Made by a program: the position numbers and the translations under genes. From an uncultured Clostridia bacterium (GTDB taxonomy: Bacteria; Bacillota; Clostridia; TANB77; CAG-508), in the NCBI GenBank assembly GCA_948857205.1, contig CAQPRV010000082.1, positions 1 to 36,377 on the forward strand: DNA of 36,377 nucleotides. Reading direction: 5' to 3'. How positions within the stretch are numbered: position 1 is the first letter of the stretch; every line of letters begins with the position of its first letter. A model generated the notes under the pieces. The model saw only the letters and a list, made by a program, of their open reading frames with translations, had not been told where the DNA came from and did no database searches. This document shows positions 7,951 to 16,089 of the stretch, piece after piece.

Positions 7951-8520
7951 ATGAAAGTTTTAATATTAAGTTTCATTAGTAATCAAGTAAATGAAGATAG
8001 TTTTATACCAAATAAAATTGGATTAACTTTTTCTTGCGCTCAAGAATGTGAAAAAGAATTGAGAAATCTAGGAAATGAGGTAGAACATATTTGTATAAAT
8101 AAAAAGAATATAAAGAAATGTATTGCATGTGGTAAAAGAGGATGGGGAATTTGTTTAGATAAACATATCTGCATACAAAAAGACGATTTTAATGAAATTT
8201 ATAAATATATGGAAAATTTTGATGCTTATGTATTTATTACTCCAGTATATTTTCACGAAATGAGTGAATCAGCAAAAACATTCTTTGACAGATTAAAAAG
8301 ATGTGATGCTTTTAATGATGATTCAAAAATAAAAAGAAAGAAAATCGTTTGCATTGCTTGTGCAGGAGGTAGTGGTAGTGGAACAGAAGAAACATTAAAA
8401 TCATTTGATATATTAAATTACTTTTTAGGAACTGACATGTATGCAAGAATACCAGTAACAAAAGCAAATTTTGAAAGTCAAAAAGAGATTATAAATAATG
8501 CAATGAAATTGGAGAAATAG
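7951..8520 (+). CDS. NAD(P)H-dependent FMN reductase / iron-sulfur flavoprotein family
   Basis: 189 aa with a flavodoxin-like fold: N-terminal strand MKVLILSF, then ELRNLGNEVEHI. A cysteine motif CIACGKRGWGIC (about residues 54-65) and a further Cys shortly after resemble the compact cluster-binding or disulfide motif of iron-sulfur flavoproteins. YVFITPVYFHEMSESAKTFFDRL is the typical FMN/dimer segment, about residues 93-115. It probably passes electrons from NAD(P)H to a partner or reduces a small molecule. The gene is in the enzyme operon, 3 nt before the next gene. Confidence 0.82.
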   Translation: MKVLILSFISNQVNEDSFIPNKIGLTFSCAQECEKELRNLGNEVEHICINKKNIKKCIACGKRGWGICLDKHICIQKDDFNEIYKYMENFDAYVFITPVYFHEMSESAKTFFDRLKRCDAFNDDSKIKRKKIVCIACAGGSGSGTEETLKSFDILNYFLGTDMYARIPVTKANFESQKEIINNAMKLEK

Positions 8521-8523
8521 TAT

Positions 8524-9363
8524 ATGAACTACAGTTATGTAATGGGAATCAATAATATTGATGCACTTAAACAAGATAATTTTAAAATAAAATCATTTGG
8601 GAATAATTATGGAGTTCTATTTGATGATAACAAAATTGAATTGTTTGAAAAATATATATGTGAAACACTTGAAAATGGATTTTGGAATGAATATCTAGGT
8701 AAAGATAAGGTATTTATCTTTAAATTCAAAAATGGCGATATAAAGAAATATGTTCTAAATAATGATAATGAAAAAGAAATATTGAAATTATGTTGTGAAT
8801 TTGCAGAATGTGAATTTGAATCTATCGACAAAATGTTAAGAGATAATAGTTTTTATGCAGAAACTTATTATGCAGGAAATATTATAGATAATACATTTAT
8901 TGATTTTTTGATTAGGGCAAAGAAATCCACTTATGCTAATAGTGCAATTGAAAAGGTTGTAGAAAGTAGAGTTGGATCATCAGACTATAATTATGAAGAA
9001 ATAATTGATAATAAAAAATATACATATCACGATACATATTTTGGTGGAATTAAATTTATGGGTGAGGAAGTTGTATATTGTGATGATAATAAGCCAATAT
9101 GGGGAATGAATTATTATGGTATAACTTATGATGATGCACTAGGCGAAGAAGCAATGGATAACGCATTAAGACCAGCACTAATGAAAGTTGGCGAAGATAG
9201 AAATATAATTCCAGCAAGAGGACCAATTAAGTTTGAAAATAATGGATATATCTATACTTTTAAAACAAATGGAACAATAGAAAACTTTGATGGTATTGAG
9301 CAAGTATATAAAGATAATAATTTAATATATGAGCTTCATTGTTCTGGTGGAATAATAAAATAA
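8524..9363 (+). CDS. DUF5680-domain protein
   Basis: 279 aa. The C-terminal half (about residues 120-279) matches DUF5680: FLIRAKKSTYAN, YTYHDTYFGGIKFMGEE, IWGMNYYG, the ALRPALMKVGED motif and a final GIEQVYKDNNLIYELHCSGG. In many genomes this domain is fused to a helix-turn-helix regulator. Here the N-terminal 110 residues are instead a mixed alpha/beta domain with FKFKNGDIKKYVLN, no HTH visible. Function is unknown; it may sense or bind the cluster's metabolite. The 3-nt gap from the flavoprotein gene implies coupling. Confidence 0.7.
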   Translation: MNYSYVMGINNIDALKQDNFKIKSFGNNYGVLFDDNKIELFEKYICETLENGFWNEYLGKDKVFIFKFKNGDIKKYVLNNDNEKEILKLCCEFAECEFESIDKMLRDNSFYAETYYAGNIIDNTFIDFLIRAKKSTYANSAIEKVVESRVGSSDYNYEEIIDNKKYTYHDTYFGGIKFMGEEVVYCDDNKPIWGMNYYGITYDDALGEEAMDNALRPALMKVGEDRNIIPARGPIKFENNGYIYTFKTNGTIENFDGIEQVYKDNNLIYELHCSGGIIK

Positions 9364-9384
9364 ATTGAAATGGAGATGAGTTTT

Positions 9385-10311
9385 ATGAATATTTATATAA
9401 CTTATGAAAGAACATTTTTTACAGAAAAACAAATTAAGGAATTAGAGCAATATGGAAAGCTAATATTTTTAGAGAGTTATTTTGATTTAGACAAAGCACA
9501 ATATTTACAAGATAATACGGAAAAGATCTTAATGGCTGATCCAGAATGGTATAAGTGGAATTTAAGGAAAGAACATATAAGTAAAATTGAAAATTTAAAG
9601 GCAATATGTATAAATACAACTGCTTTTGATTGGATTGATTGGCAATATTGTAAAGATAATAGAATAATAGTAACACATACTCCAAAATATTCTACTGATT
9701 CTGTTGCAGAATATGCTATTTTCTTAATGATGTGTTTAGCAAAGAAACTACCAATTCAAATAAAAACAAATTATAAAATGGAATACAATCATGAAATGTT
9801 AAATACAGAAATAAGAAACAAAACAGTTGGTATAATAGGTTTAGGAACGATTGGTACAAGAGTTGCAGAGCTTTGCAATAATTTAGGAATGAAAGTTATG
9901 TATTGGAGTAAAAATCCTAAAGAAAATAAATATAAAAGAGTTGAAATTGATGAAATTTTTGAGAAAGCTGACTTTATTATTCCTGCATTTGCAACAAATG
10001 AAGAAACAAGAAAAATTATTACAGATAGTCGAATTGAAATGATGAATGGAAACAGTATAATAAATATTATAATCAATCCTATAGAAATCTATAATCATAA
10101 ATTAATGTTAGAAAAAGCAGAGAACAATGAAATAGGTTACGCATTTGAAATATATGATGATAAAACATTAAATGATTATAAAGGAAATGTAATGGCAACT
10201 GCACCATATTCATTTTATACAAAAGAATCAATAGATAGATTAGTAGATTTGTGGTGTAATAATACTATTTCAATATTAGAAAATAAATCACAAAATGTTG
10301 TAGGCTCTTAA
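9385..10311 (+). CDS. D-isomer-specific 2-hydroxyacid dehydrogenase
   Basis: 308 aa from ATG 9385, preferred over ATG 9370 because TGGAGATG is properly spaced only for the later start. NAD-binding motif VGIIGLGTIGTRVAE (GxGxxG), preceded by TDSVAEYAIFLMMCLAKK, the classic family segment. The usual catalytic Arg and Glu region is represented by IIPAFATNEETRKIIT, but the standard C-terminal HxxxxT is unclear (NIIINPIEIYNHK in place of NxxRGxxVD). The substrate is therefore uncertain and activity may differ from true hydroxyacid dehydrogenases. Part of the enzyme operon. Confidence 0.8.
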   Translation: MNIYITYERTFFTEKQIKELEQYGKLIFLESYFDLDKAQYLQDNTEKILMADPEWYKWNLRKEHISKIENLKAICINTTAFDWIDWQYCKDNRIIVTHTPKYSTDSVAEYAIFLMMCLAKKLPIQIKTNYKMEYNHEMLNTEIRNKTVGIIGLGTIGTRVAELCNNLGMKVMYWSKNPKENKYKRVEIDEIFEKADFIIPAFATNEETRKIITDSRIEMMNGNSIINIIINPIEIYNHKLMLEKAENNEIGYAFEIYDDKTLNDYKGNVMATAPYSFYTKESIDRLVDLWCNNTISILENKSQNVVGS

Positions 10312-10328
10312 TTGTAGGAGAAAATATT

Positions 10329-10673
10329 ATGGATAGAAAATATATAGAAAATTGGTTAGATATTCTAAAGGAATCTTGGTTAAATAAAGATTCTAATAAA
10401 GCAGCATCATTATTTACTAATACAAACTTTTATCAAGAAACACCATTTTTAATACCTTATACTAAATATGAAGAAATTGCAAAAGAATGGAAGAATATTA
10501 ACAATCAAGATATAAAGAAGTTAGAATTTAAAATTCTAGCAATAGATAATAATATAGTAATTGTAAATTGGATATTTTAAAGAGATGTTACAGAATTTGA
10601 TGGTATATATGAAATAAAATTCAATGATAATAATGAATGTATTTATTTTAAAAGTTGGGAAATGGAAAAATAA
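10329..10673 (+). pseudogene. NTF2-like (SnoaL-type) protein with an in-frame stop
   Basis: Reads from ATG 10329 through TAA at 10578-10580 and on in the same frame to TAA 10671 (114 residues plus the stop). The N-terminal part (YIENWLDILKESWLNKD, AASLFTNTNFYQETPF) and the part after the stop (VTEFDGIYEIKFNDNNECIYF) together make a normal NTF2-like fold of about 115 aa with a hydrophobic pocket. These proteins bind or isomerise small molecules. A single base change explains the stop. It lies in frame with intact neighbours. Confidence 0.7.
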
Positions 10674-10698
10674 TTTATAGAAAGGTTTAATAGAAGAA

Positions 10699-11049
10699 AT
10701 GAAAATAGTAAAATCTAGTGAGGCACAAACAATAAAAAATAGTGATACAAGCAAACTATTAGAATATTCAATAAATTTAAATGATAAAGATATCGATTTT
10801 TGTATAAATACAATTAATGGTAGATATCCAGAAAAAGGATATTGTACTAATGAAAAGTGCAAAGAAATATGTTATATACTAGAGGGAAAAGGATCTCTTA
10901 ATAAAAAAGATGAAAGTATAAATTTTGAACAAGGAGATGTAATTTTAATAGAAAAAGAAGAAACTTACTATTGGGATGGAAATTGCAAAATAATTATGAT
11001 ATGTACTCCAGCATGGTATAAAGAACAATGTAAGTTATTAGATTTATAG
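10699..11049 (+). CDS. Cupin-domain protein
   Basis: 116 aa. The core strands are EICYILEGKGSL, then INFEQGDVILIEKEETYYW, then KIIMICTPAWY, a small single-domain cupin. The usual metal-binding HxH is not seen, so it may be a binding rather than a catalytic cupin. A similar protein is encoded at 32947 in another element, suggesting this cupin type is repeatedly carried by mobile cargo. In the operon between the NTF2-like and GNAT genes. Confidence 0.75.
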   Translation: MKIVKSSEAQTIKNSDTSKLLEYSINLNDKDIDFCINTINGRYPEKGYCTNEKCKEICYILEGKGSLNKKDESINFEQGDVILIEKEETYYWDGNCKIIMICTPAWYKEQCKLLDL

Positions 11050-11068
11050 GAGAGGAGTAGGTTCTAGT

Positions 11069-11512
11069 ATGAAATATTCTTTTAGAAATTGCACATTAGA
11101 TGATTTTGACTTTTTATTTGAATTAAAAAAGCAAAACTTTAAATGGTATGTTGATAAGATTTGGGGTTGGAAAAATGATGAACAAAAAGAAAGATTAAAA
11201 CAAGATTTAAAAGAACATTTAGCTCATAAACGAATTATCTTAATAGATAATAAAGAGGTTGGAGTATATGCAGTACATACAACAGAAAATGGAGAGCTAT
11301 TTATTAACGAAATAAGTATATTAAAAGAATATCAAAATAAAGGAATTGGAAGAAAAATATTAGAAGAACAATTAAAAGAAAATAAACAAAAAGGGATTAG
11401 AACGATTCTACAAGTATTTAAAGATAATCCAGCTAAAAGTCTATATGAAAAATTAGGTTTCAAAGTATATGGAGAAACAGAAACACATTATCAAATGGAA
11501 AATGTGAAATAA
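11069..11512 (+). CDS. GNAT-family N-acetyltransferase
   Basis: 147 aa. N-terminal YSFRNCTLDDFDFLFELKK is the usual GNAT opening. Acetyl-CoA binding motif A is LKEYQNKGIGRKILEEQL (Q/R-x-x-G-x-G/A, about residues 88-105), and the C-terminal NPAKSLYEKLGFKVYGETETHY is typical. It would transfer an acyl group to an amine, possibly on the compound made or modified by this operon. Confidence 0.87.
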   Translation: MKYSFRNCTLDDFDFLFELKKQNFKWYVDKIWGWKNDEQKERLKQDLKEHLAHKRIILIDNKEVGVYAVHTTENGELFINEISILKEYQNKGIGRKILEEQLKENKQKGIRTILQVFKDNPAKSLYEKLGFKVYGETETHYQMENVK

Positions 11513-11524
11513 TGGAGGTATAGA

Positions 11525-12313
11525 ATGAGAGAACTTGCAGTAGCAATTCAAAATGAAAATGAGAAAGTAAGTATTATAGAAACAATAAATTCTATAAATA
11601 ATGCAGGATTTAAAAATGTATTTGTTCAATGGTACAATGAAAATTGGGAACATAGTCAAGAAGAACAAATTAAAATCTGTAAAAAATTAGGATTTAATAT
11701 TATATTTGCACATTTAGGATATCAGAATATCAATTCGATTTGGGAAGAAGGAATTGATGGAGATAATCTAGTAGAAAGATATAAAAAGGACATTAAAGAT
11801 TGCTATGAAAATGGAATACCAATGGTAGTAATGCACTTAACGAGTAAGAAAAAAGCCCCTATGTATGGGAAAATTGGATTAAATAGAATTAATAAAATTG
11901 TAGAATATGCTAAAGAATTGAATATGAAAGTTGCATTTGAAAATACAAAAATAAAAGGCTATTTAGAGTATGTGCTAGAAAATATAAAAGATGATAATGT
12001 AGGAATTTGTTTTGATGCAGGACACTATCATGTTCATTTTGATGATGAATTTAATTTTGAATTTTTTAAAGATAGAATTTTTGCAGTACATTTACACGAT
12101 AATGATAAATCAGATGATTTGCATCTATTACCATTTGATGGAACAATGGATTGGAAATATGTTATGAAGAAATTAAAAGAATGTAATTACAATGGATTTA
12201 TTACAATGGAATTATGTTATAGATATGATTATTCGAAAATGTCTCTTGATGACTTTTATAAAGTAGGCTATGAAAGAGGTTTAGAATTATCAAAAATTGT
12301 AAGTGAAAACTAA
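11525..12313 (+). CDS. Sugar phosphate isomerase/epimerase (AP endonuclease 2 TIM barrel)
   Basis: 262 aa. Metal-site residues of the xylose-isomerase-like barrel are present: KVAFENTK (Glu), GICFDAGHYHVH (Asp and His), FAVHLHDND (His) and ITMELCY (Glu). The family isomerises or epimerises sugars, inositols or related ketoses. Together with the Gfo/Idh dehydrogenase and the 2-hydroxyacid dehydrogenase this points to a polyol or sugar-derived substrate. RBS GGAGG precedes the ATG, with 12 nt after the GNAT stop. Confidence 0.87.
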   Translation: MRELAVAIQNENEKVSIIETINSINNAGFKNVFVQWYNENWEHSQEEQIKICKKLGFNIIFAHLGYQNINSIWEEGIDGDNLVERYKKDIKDCYENGIPMVVMHLTSKKKAPMYGKIGLNRINKIVEYAKELNMKVAFENTKIKGYLEYVLENIKDDNVGICFDAGHYHVHFDDEFNFEFFKDRIFAVHLHDNDKSDDLHLLPFDGTMDWKYVMKKLKECNYNGFITMELCYRYDYSKMSLDDFYKVGYERGLELSKIVSEN

Positions 12314-12358
12314 TAAAAAATAGAAAATGTTAAAAATTATAAAATGGAGAAAGTATAA

Positions 12359-12844
12359 ATGGACAAATCAATAAGAAAAGCAGTAAGATGTTATTTAATA
12401 AAAGATAATAAAGTAGTAGTTACAAAATATAAGCAAGGAAATAGAAAAGAAGGATATTATGATATACCTGGAGGCAAAATTGAAGATGGAGAAATTCCAA
12501 AACAAACAGCTATAAGGGAAATGAAAGAAGAAACAGGAATAGACATTAAAGACTTTAAGTATAAAGGGATTATGACAATAGAATATCCAGACAGAAAATT
12601 TGTATTTGATACATTTATTTCAACTGAATATGAGGGAGAACCTCAAGAATTTGAAGAAAATACATCAGAATGGATAGATATTAAGGAACTATTACAAAGA
12701 GAAAAAATATTATCTAATATAATGATTTTAGATAGATTCTTTATAAAAGGATTAATAGATGAAAATTATAATTTTGGTATGCATATTGTAGTAGATGAAC
12801 AAGAGAATATATTAGATGTAGATTATAATTTAGAAGAAAATTAA
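12359..12844 (+). CDS. NUDIX hydrolase
   Basis: 161 aa. The Nudix box is complete: GGKIEDGE, then REMKEETGI (G-x5-E-x7-REUxEExGU, about residues 39-61). The N-terminal VRCYLIKDNKVVVTKYK and YYDIPGGK strands fit a standard hydrolase, with a C-terminal extension of about 40 residues (HIVVDEQENILDVDYNLEEN). It would cleave a nucleoside diphosphate linked to another moiety. Last gene of the operon, followed by three terminators. Confidence 0.9.
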   Translation: MDKSIRKAVRCYLIKDNKVVVTKYKQGNRKEGYYDIPGGKIEDGEIPKQTAIREMKEETGIDIKDFKYKGIMTIEYPDRKFVFDTFISTEYEGEPQEFEENTSEWIDIKELLQREKILSNIMILDRFFIKGLIDENYNFGMHIVVDEQENILDVDYNLEEN

Positions 12845-12863
12845 CAGTAGTTATATAATATTG

Positions 12864-13016
12864 AAAAAGCACTATCTTTAAAAGAAAAAGAAGTGCTTTT
12901 TTATATTCTAGAAAAGTTCTCCTAAAAAAGGAGAACTTTTTGTAGAAGATAATTATGGAGAGCCTTAGATTTTCTTAAGATTTCCATGTGGTAGAAAATC
13001 TTAGGCTCTCGTTTTT
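12864..13016. terminator. Three stacked terminators closing the enzyme operon
   Basis: Hairpin 1: AAAAGCACT/AGTGCTTTT (12865/12892). Hairpin 2: AAAAGTTCTCCT/AGGAGAACTTTT (12912-12940). Hairpin 3: an 18-bp arm at 12958-12975 against 12993-13010 with one mismatch, followed by GTTTTTAT. Hairpins 1 and 2 are symmetrical enough to work in both directions. Confidence 0.85.
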
Positions 13017-13024
13017 ATTTGTAT

Positions 13025-13102
13025 AAAAAACAAAAGAGTATAAATGAAATAAGTAAAATAATGAAAATAGATAGAACTACTGTGTAGAGAATAAGAAATT
13101 AA
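13025..13102 (+). pseudogene. Remnant of a helix-turn-helix domain
   Basis: The frame reads KQKSINEISKIMKIDRTTV, stop (TAG at 13085), RIRN, stop. This is a clear HTH signature like the C-terminal HTH of small resolvases or transposases, with no start and an internal stop. It is probably left over from an earlier insertion. Bases 13103-13301 hold nothing further. Confidence 0.5.
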
Positions 13103-13301
13103 AAATTTGAAGCAAGAATAGAAAAAATTAAAAAACTGCAACATTTGAAAAATTTTTCGTGTTCTTAATAAATAGATAAAAAAAGGAAGGATGTCAAATG
13201 AACATGAAAAATAAAAAACTAAAAGTTAAATAGAGCTATTTATATACTCTATTAGTTTCTTCATGGAAAAAAGTTGTTAGCAAAAAGTTGCAGGAGTTTA
13301 T

Positions 13302-13703
13302 ATGGAAGAAATTATAATAAAAATGTATTTTGATAATAAAATGAAACAAGTAGATATAGCAAAAACATTAAATATTTCTAAATACAAAGTTTCAAGAGTA
13401 GTAACTAAAGACACAAGATACAAAGAAGAAAAAGAACAAAGAAAGAACCAAAATAAAAAAAGACATACTGATAAAACAAAACAATATATATATCATAAGA
13501 GAGAAGAGGAAAGTGCTATAAATCAACAACTTAAGCAAAATCATATACAAGCAAGTATAGAACTATCAGGAGGAAAAAGTATTAATAACAGAGCATTTAG
13601 AAAATGGAATTCATCGATATATAAACTAAATCCAAAAAGGAAATACTATGAAATAGATAAAAACATTAATGTTAGTAATGATGTGCCTAAGATTGTAAGG
13701 TAG
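13302..13703 (+). CDS. Element-borne HTH regulator (sigma-70 region 4-like)
   Basis: 133 aa behind GCAGGAG. Residues 1-35 (IIIKMYFDNKMKQVDIAKTLNISKYKVSRVV) form a helix-turn-helix of the sigma region 4 type. The rest is basic and helical (EQRKNQNKKRH), then FRKWNSSIYKLNPKRKYYEI near the C-terminus. A paralog with the same architecture is at 35430 upstream of the fifth recombinase. Both precede a TnpW-like gene, so the trio regulator, TnpW-like, recombinase looks like a module. Probable role: transcription control of transposition. Confidence 0.7.
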   Translation: MEEIIIKMYFDNKMKQVDIAKTLNISKYKVSRVVTKDTRYKEEKEQRKNQNKKRHTDKTKQYIYHKREEESAINQQLKQNHIQASIELSGGKSINNRAFRKWNSSIYKLNPKRKYYEIDKNINVSNDVPKIVR

Positions 13704-13716
13704 GAGGAAGAGTAAT

Positions 13717-13872
13717 TTGCAAAATAATAATAAATGCTACAACAAGATATATTGTAGTTTTGATGAAAAAGGAAAAGACTGCAAAGAATTGTTAAAAGAG
13801 TCTTTTGTAGATTATTTAAGAGATAACGAAAATAAGAGCGAAATACTTGAAAAAAACACCACGGAGAGTTAA
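13717..13872 (+). CDS. Small TnpW-like protein 2, recombinase companion
   Basis: 51 aa from TTG 13717 behind GGAGGAAGAG. Contains KCYNKIYCSFDEKGKDC and then a helix ELLKESFVDYLRD. It is closely related to the protein at 20573 (KCYNKIYCCF) and shares the IYC-x-F core with those at 1234 and 25816. Its stop is 41 nt before the recombinase ATG, and the intervening bases hold the AACAGGTATTTGCTAAA site. Confidence 0.65.
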   Translation: MQNNNKCYNKIYCSFDEKGKDCKELLKESFVDYLRDNENKSEILEKNTTES

Positions 13873-13881
13873 CATCAAGGC

Positions 13882-13898
13882 AACAGGTATTTGCTAAA
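13882..13898 (+). promoter_or_regulatory. Conserved site upstream of the E2 recombinase
   Basis: AACAGGTATTTGCTAAA. The inverted copy AACAGGTAATTGCTAAC (minus strand, 3241-3257) is near the E2 left end; 15 of 17 bases agree. Likely a binding site for the recombinase or its accessory protein. Confidence 0.65.
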
Positions 13899-13913
13899 TT
13901 TAGGAGATAAAAA

Positions 13914-15535
13914 ATGCTAAATTTAGAGGATAAACAATTTAGAGTAGGAATGTACATAAGATTATCAAGGGAAGATGGTGATAAACAAGAAAGTGAGAGT
14001 ATAGGAAATCAAAGAAATATTATAAAAAGATTTTTAAAAGAAAAAGATTTGGATTTTGTTGATGAGTATGTAGATGATGGTGTATCAGGAACAACATTTG
14101 ATAGAAAAGGATTTAATAGATTAATTCAAGATATAGAAGCTAAAAGAATAAATATGGTTGTAACAAAGGACTTATCTCGTTTAGGTAGAGATTATATAAA
14201 AACAGGATATTATTTAGAAAATTATTTTCCAGAGAAAAATGTAAGATATGTTGCCATACTTGATGGAATTGATACATATTTAGATAGTACAAATAATGAC
14301 ATTAGTCCATTTAAAGCGATTATGAATGATATGTATGCAAGGATATTTCTAAAAAAATAAAAAGTGTTTTTAAAGAAAAACAAAAAAGTGGACAGTTTTT
14401 GGGATCTATACCACCTTATGGATATAAATTAAGTGAAACAGAGAAAGGAAAACTTGAAATTGATAATTATTCTGCTGATATAGTTAGAGAAATATTTAAA
14501 ATGTATGCACAAGGACATGGAAGTATAGATATAATGAATCATTTAAATAGAAAAGGAATATTAAATCCAAGTAGTTATCATCAAACAAAATATAAAAAGA
14601 AACCATCAAATAAATGGAATCAAATAACTGTTTTATCTATGTTAAGAAATCAAGTGTATATAGGAAATACAGTGCAAAATAAAAAAAGAAAAATCTCTTA
14701 TAAATGCAAAAAGGTTGTTGACAATCCAGTAGAGCAATGGATTATTGTGGAGAATACACATGAGGCTATTATAGACGATGAAACATTTAGAAAAGTAGAA
14801 TTAATGCTAAAATCAAAAGATACATCAAAATATACAAAACACGAATATTTATTTAAAGGTTTACTAAAATGTTATCACTGTGGAAGAAACTTGCAAATGG
14901 CACAAAAGGGAAGAAGTATGTATCCATATATAAATTGTATAGGTCATGAGAAAAGAGGTAAACATCCAATTAGTATGAATTATTGGAAGTTCGAGGAAAA
15001 TATTCTTGAAGTGATAAGAAATATTTGTAAGATGTATTTAGATGAAACAATTTTTGTAGAAACATATAAAAATTACAAAAATAATTATATAAGTCTACTA
15101 GATGAATATCAAAAAAAATTAGTTGAAATTGAAAGTAAAGTTCAAAATATAAATTCAAATGTGGATAAAATGTATATGGATAAATTGAATGGAATTGTAT
15201 CTACAGATGATTATATGAGGTTTTATAATAGATTTGCAGAAGAGAAAAAGGATTTAGTAGAAAAGAAATATGAAATGCAACAGAAAATAAGGACTATAAA
15301 AGAAAAAGAAGATGAAAATATTGATTCCGTTCAAATAAAAGGAATTATTAATGAGTTTTTAAATATGAAACAAATAGACAAAGTTTTGATATATAGACTA
15401 ATTAATTACATTGAAATTGATACAAACAAAAATATTTATATTCATTTTAATTTTAATCATTTAAATATAATAAGTGATAGTGTATCAATAAATGATGGAA
15501 AAATAGAATATGAACAAATTTTGAAAACAGGATAA
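13914..15535 (+). pseudogene. TnpX-like large serine recombinase, one A deleted
   Basis: Full-length homolog (540 aa after repair) of the enzyme at 20774. The frame breaks at about 14339-14341, where GCAAGGAT stands for the expected GCAAAGGAT (Ala-Lys-Asp of YAKDISKK). Catalytic MYIRLSRED with Ser18, KDLSRLGRDYIKTGYY, zinc-ribbon CYHCGRNL and the C-terminal coiled coil are all intact. Unlike the CGG sites in E1, this is a homopolymer deletion needing a -1 correction. The E3 enzyme could act on the E2 ends, since their left ends are nearly identical. Confidence 0.85.
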
Positions 15536-15557
15536 TATATACTTATAGAGATATAGG

Positions 15558-15668
15558 GTGGAAATTAGAAAAATCCACCTATAATTATATAAAATATAAT
15601 TTAAATTAATAAAACGTTGAAATTCCAGTAAAAAATTGGATTTATTTATTGGAAATTAGAAAAAACTA
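15558..15668. repeat. Duplicated E2 right end, 93 bp apart
   Basis: GGAAATTAGAAAAA occurs at 15560-15573 and again at 15651-15665. Each copy is followed within a few bases by CACCTAT (15576 and 15669). The first copy therefore looks like a second attachment junction. The 93 bp between the cores may be the stub of a deleted element. The bases after the first core (CCACCTATAATT) also match the inverted repeat at 36231. Confidence 0.6.
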
Positions 15669-15732
15669 CACCTATCGTCTTTCGTAATTTCCAATTTTAA
15701 TAAAGAATAAATAAAAGTTAGCAATTACCTGT
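15669..15732. repeat. E3 left end, copy of the E2 left end
   Basis: Same 64-base block as 3194-3256, with one extra A. It ends in GTTAGCAATTACCTGT, the inverted partner of the site at 20739. Confidence 0.85.
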
Positions 15733-16089
15733 AATTATAATTTTGTTTTTTAAGGCTTATGAGTTAGAAATAGGACAAAAATATAAGATATTTTCACCCT
15801 AAAATTATTCTAGAGATACTTGACAATTAATACTAAAGTTGTATAATAAAATAAAATTATACAAAATATTATTTCACTATCTTAGAAATTATTTCATAAA
15901 AAATTTTTTGAGTTTTTTATATTTTATCGAATTTTAAATTATTATATTTAATGTTCTCATTTTTCTTGTACTAATCCAAAAATAATGATTAGAAAATTAA
16001 ATGAAAAGGTTAATAAGGATTGAATAATATCCAAAATATGTAGGATTATTCATATAATTCGTGCCTTTAAGGAAGGAATAATAGTTAAT
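15733..16089. other. E3 leader region with a near-consensus promoter
   Basis: TTGACA (15820-15825), 16-bp spacer, TATAAT (15842-15847) would start a transcript near 15853. The 240 nt before the nuclease ATG are A/T runs with no gene and no clear terminator, so it probably serves the nuclease through a long leader. The AAGGAAGG at 16069 is about 13 nt from the ATG, rather far. Confidence 0.5.

Larger units (their letters stand above)
3194..15668 (+). mobile_element. E2: 12.5-kb serine-recombinase element with metabolic cargo
   Basis: Left end: CACCTATCG core at 3194, then GTCTTTCGTAATTTCCAAT (3202-3220). Right end: 15648-15666, whose reverse complement matches the left end at 16 of 19 positions, followed by the next CACCTATCG core at 15669. 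Between them lie a toxin-antitoxin pair, small unknown genes, a nine-gene enzyme operon, a regulator, a TnpW-like gene and a TnpX-like recombinase at the right end. It sits directly against E1 and E3, as expected when related elements reuse one attachment site. The recombinase is frameshifted, so the element may depend on a neighbour's enzyme. Confidence 0.75.

Noticed and set aside
13190..13235. 11-aa frame MNMKNKKLKVK before the regulator
   Set aside because: Although an AAGGAAGG precedes it, it is too short and featureless to support; it may be a leader peptide at most.
14335..14345. The E2 recombinase break as a further codon-linked frameshift (AGG)
   Set aside because: AGG is used as a normal Arg codon elsewhere in the window; loss of one A from a run is enough.
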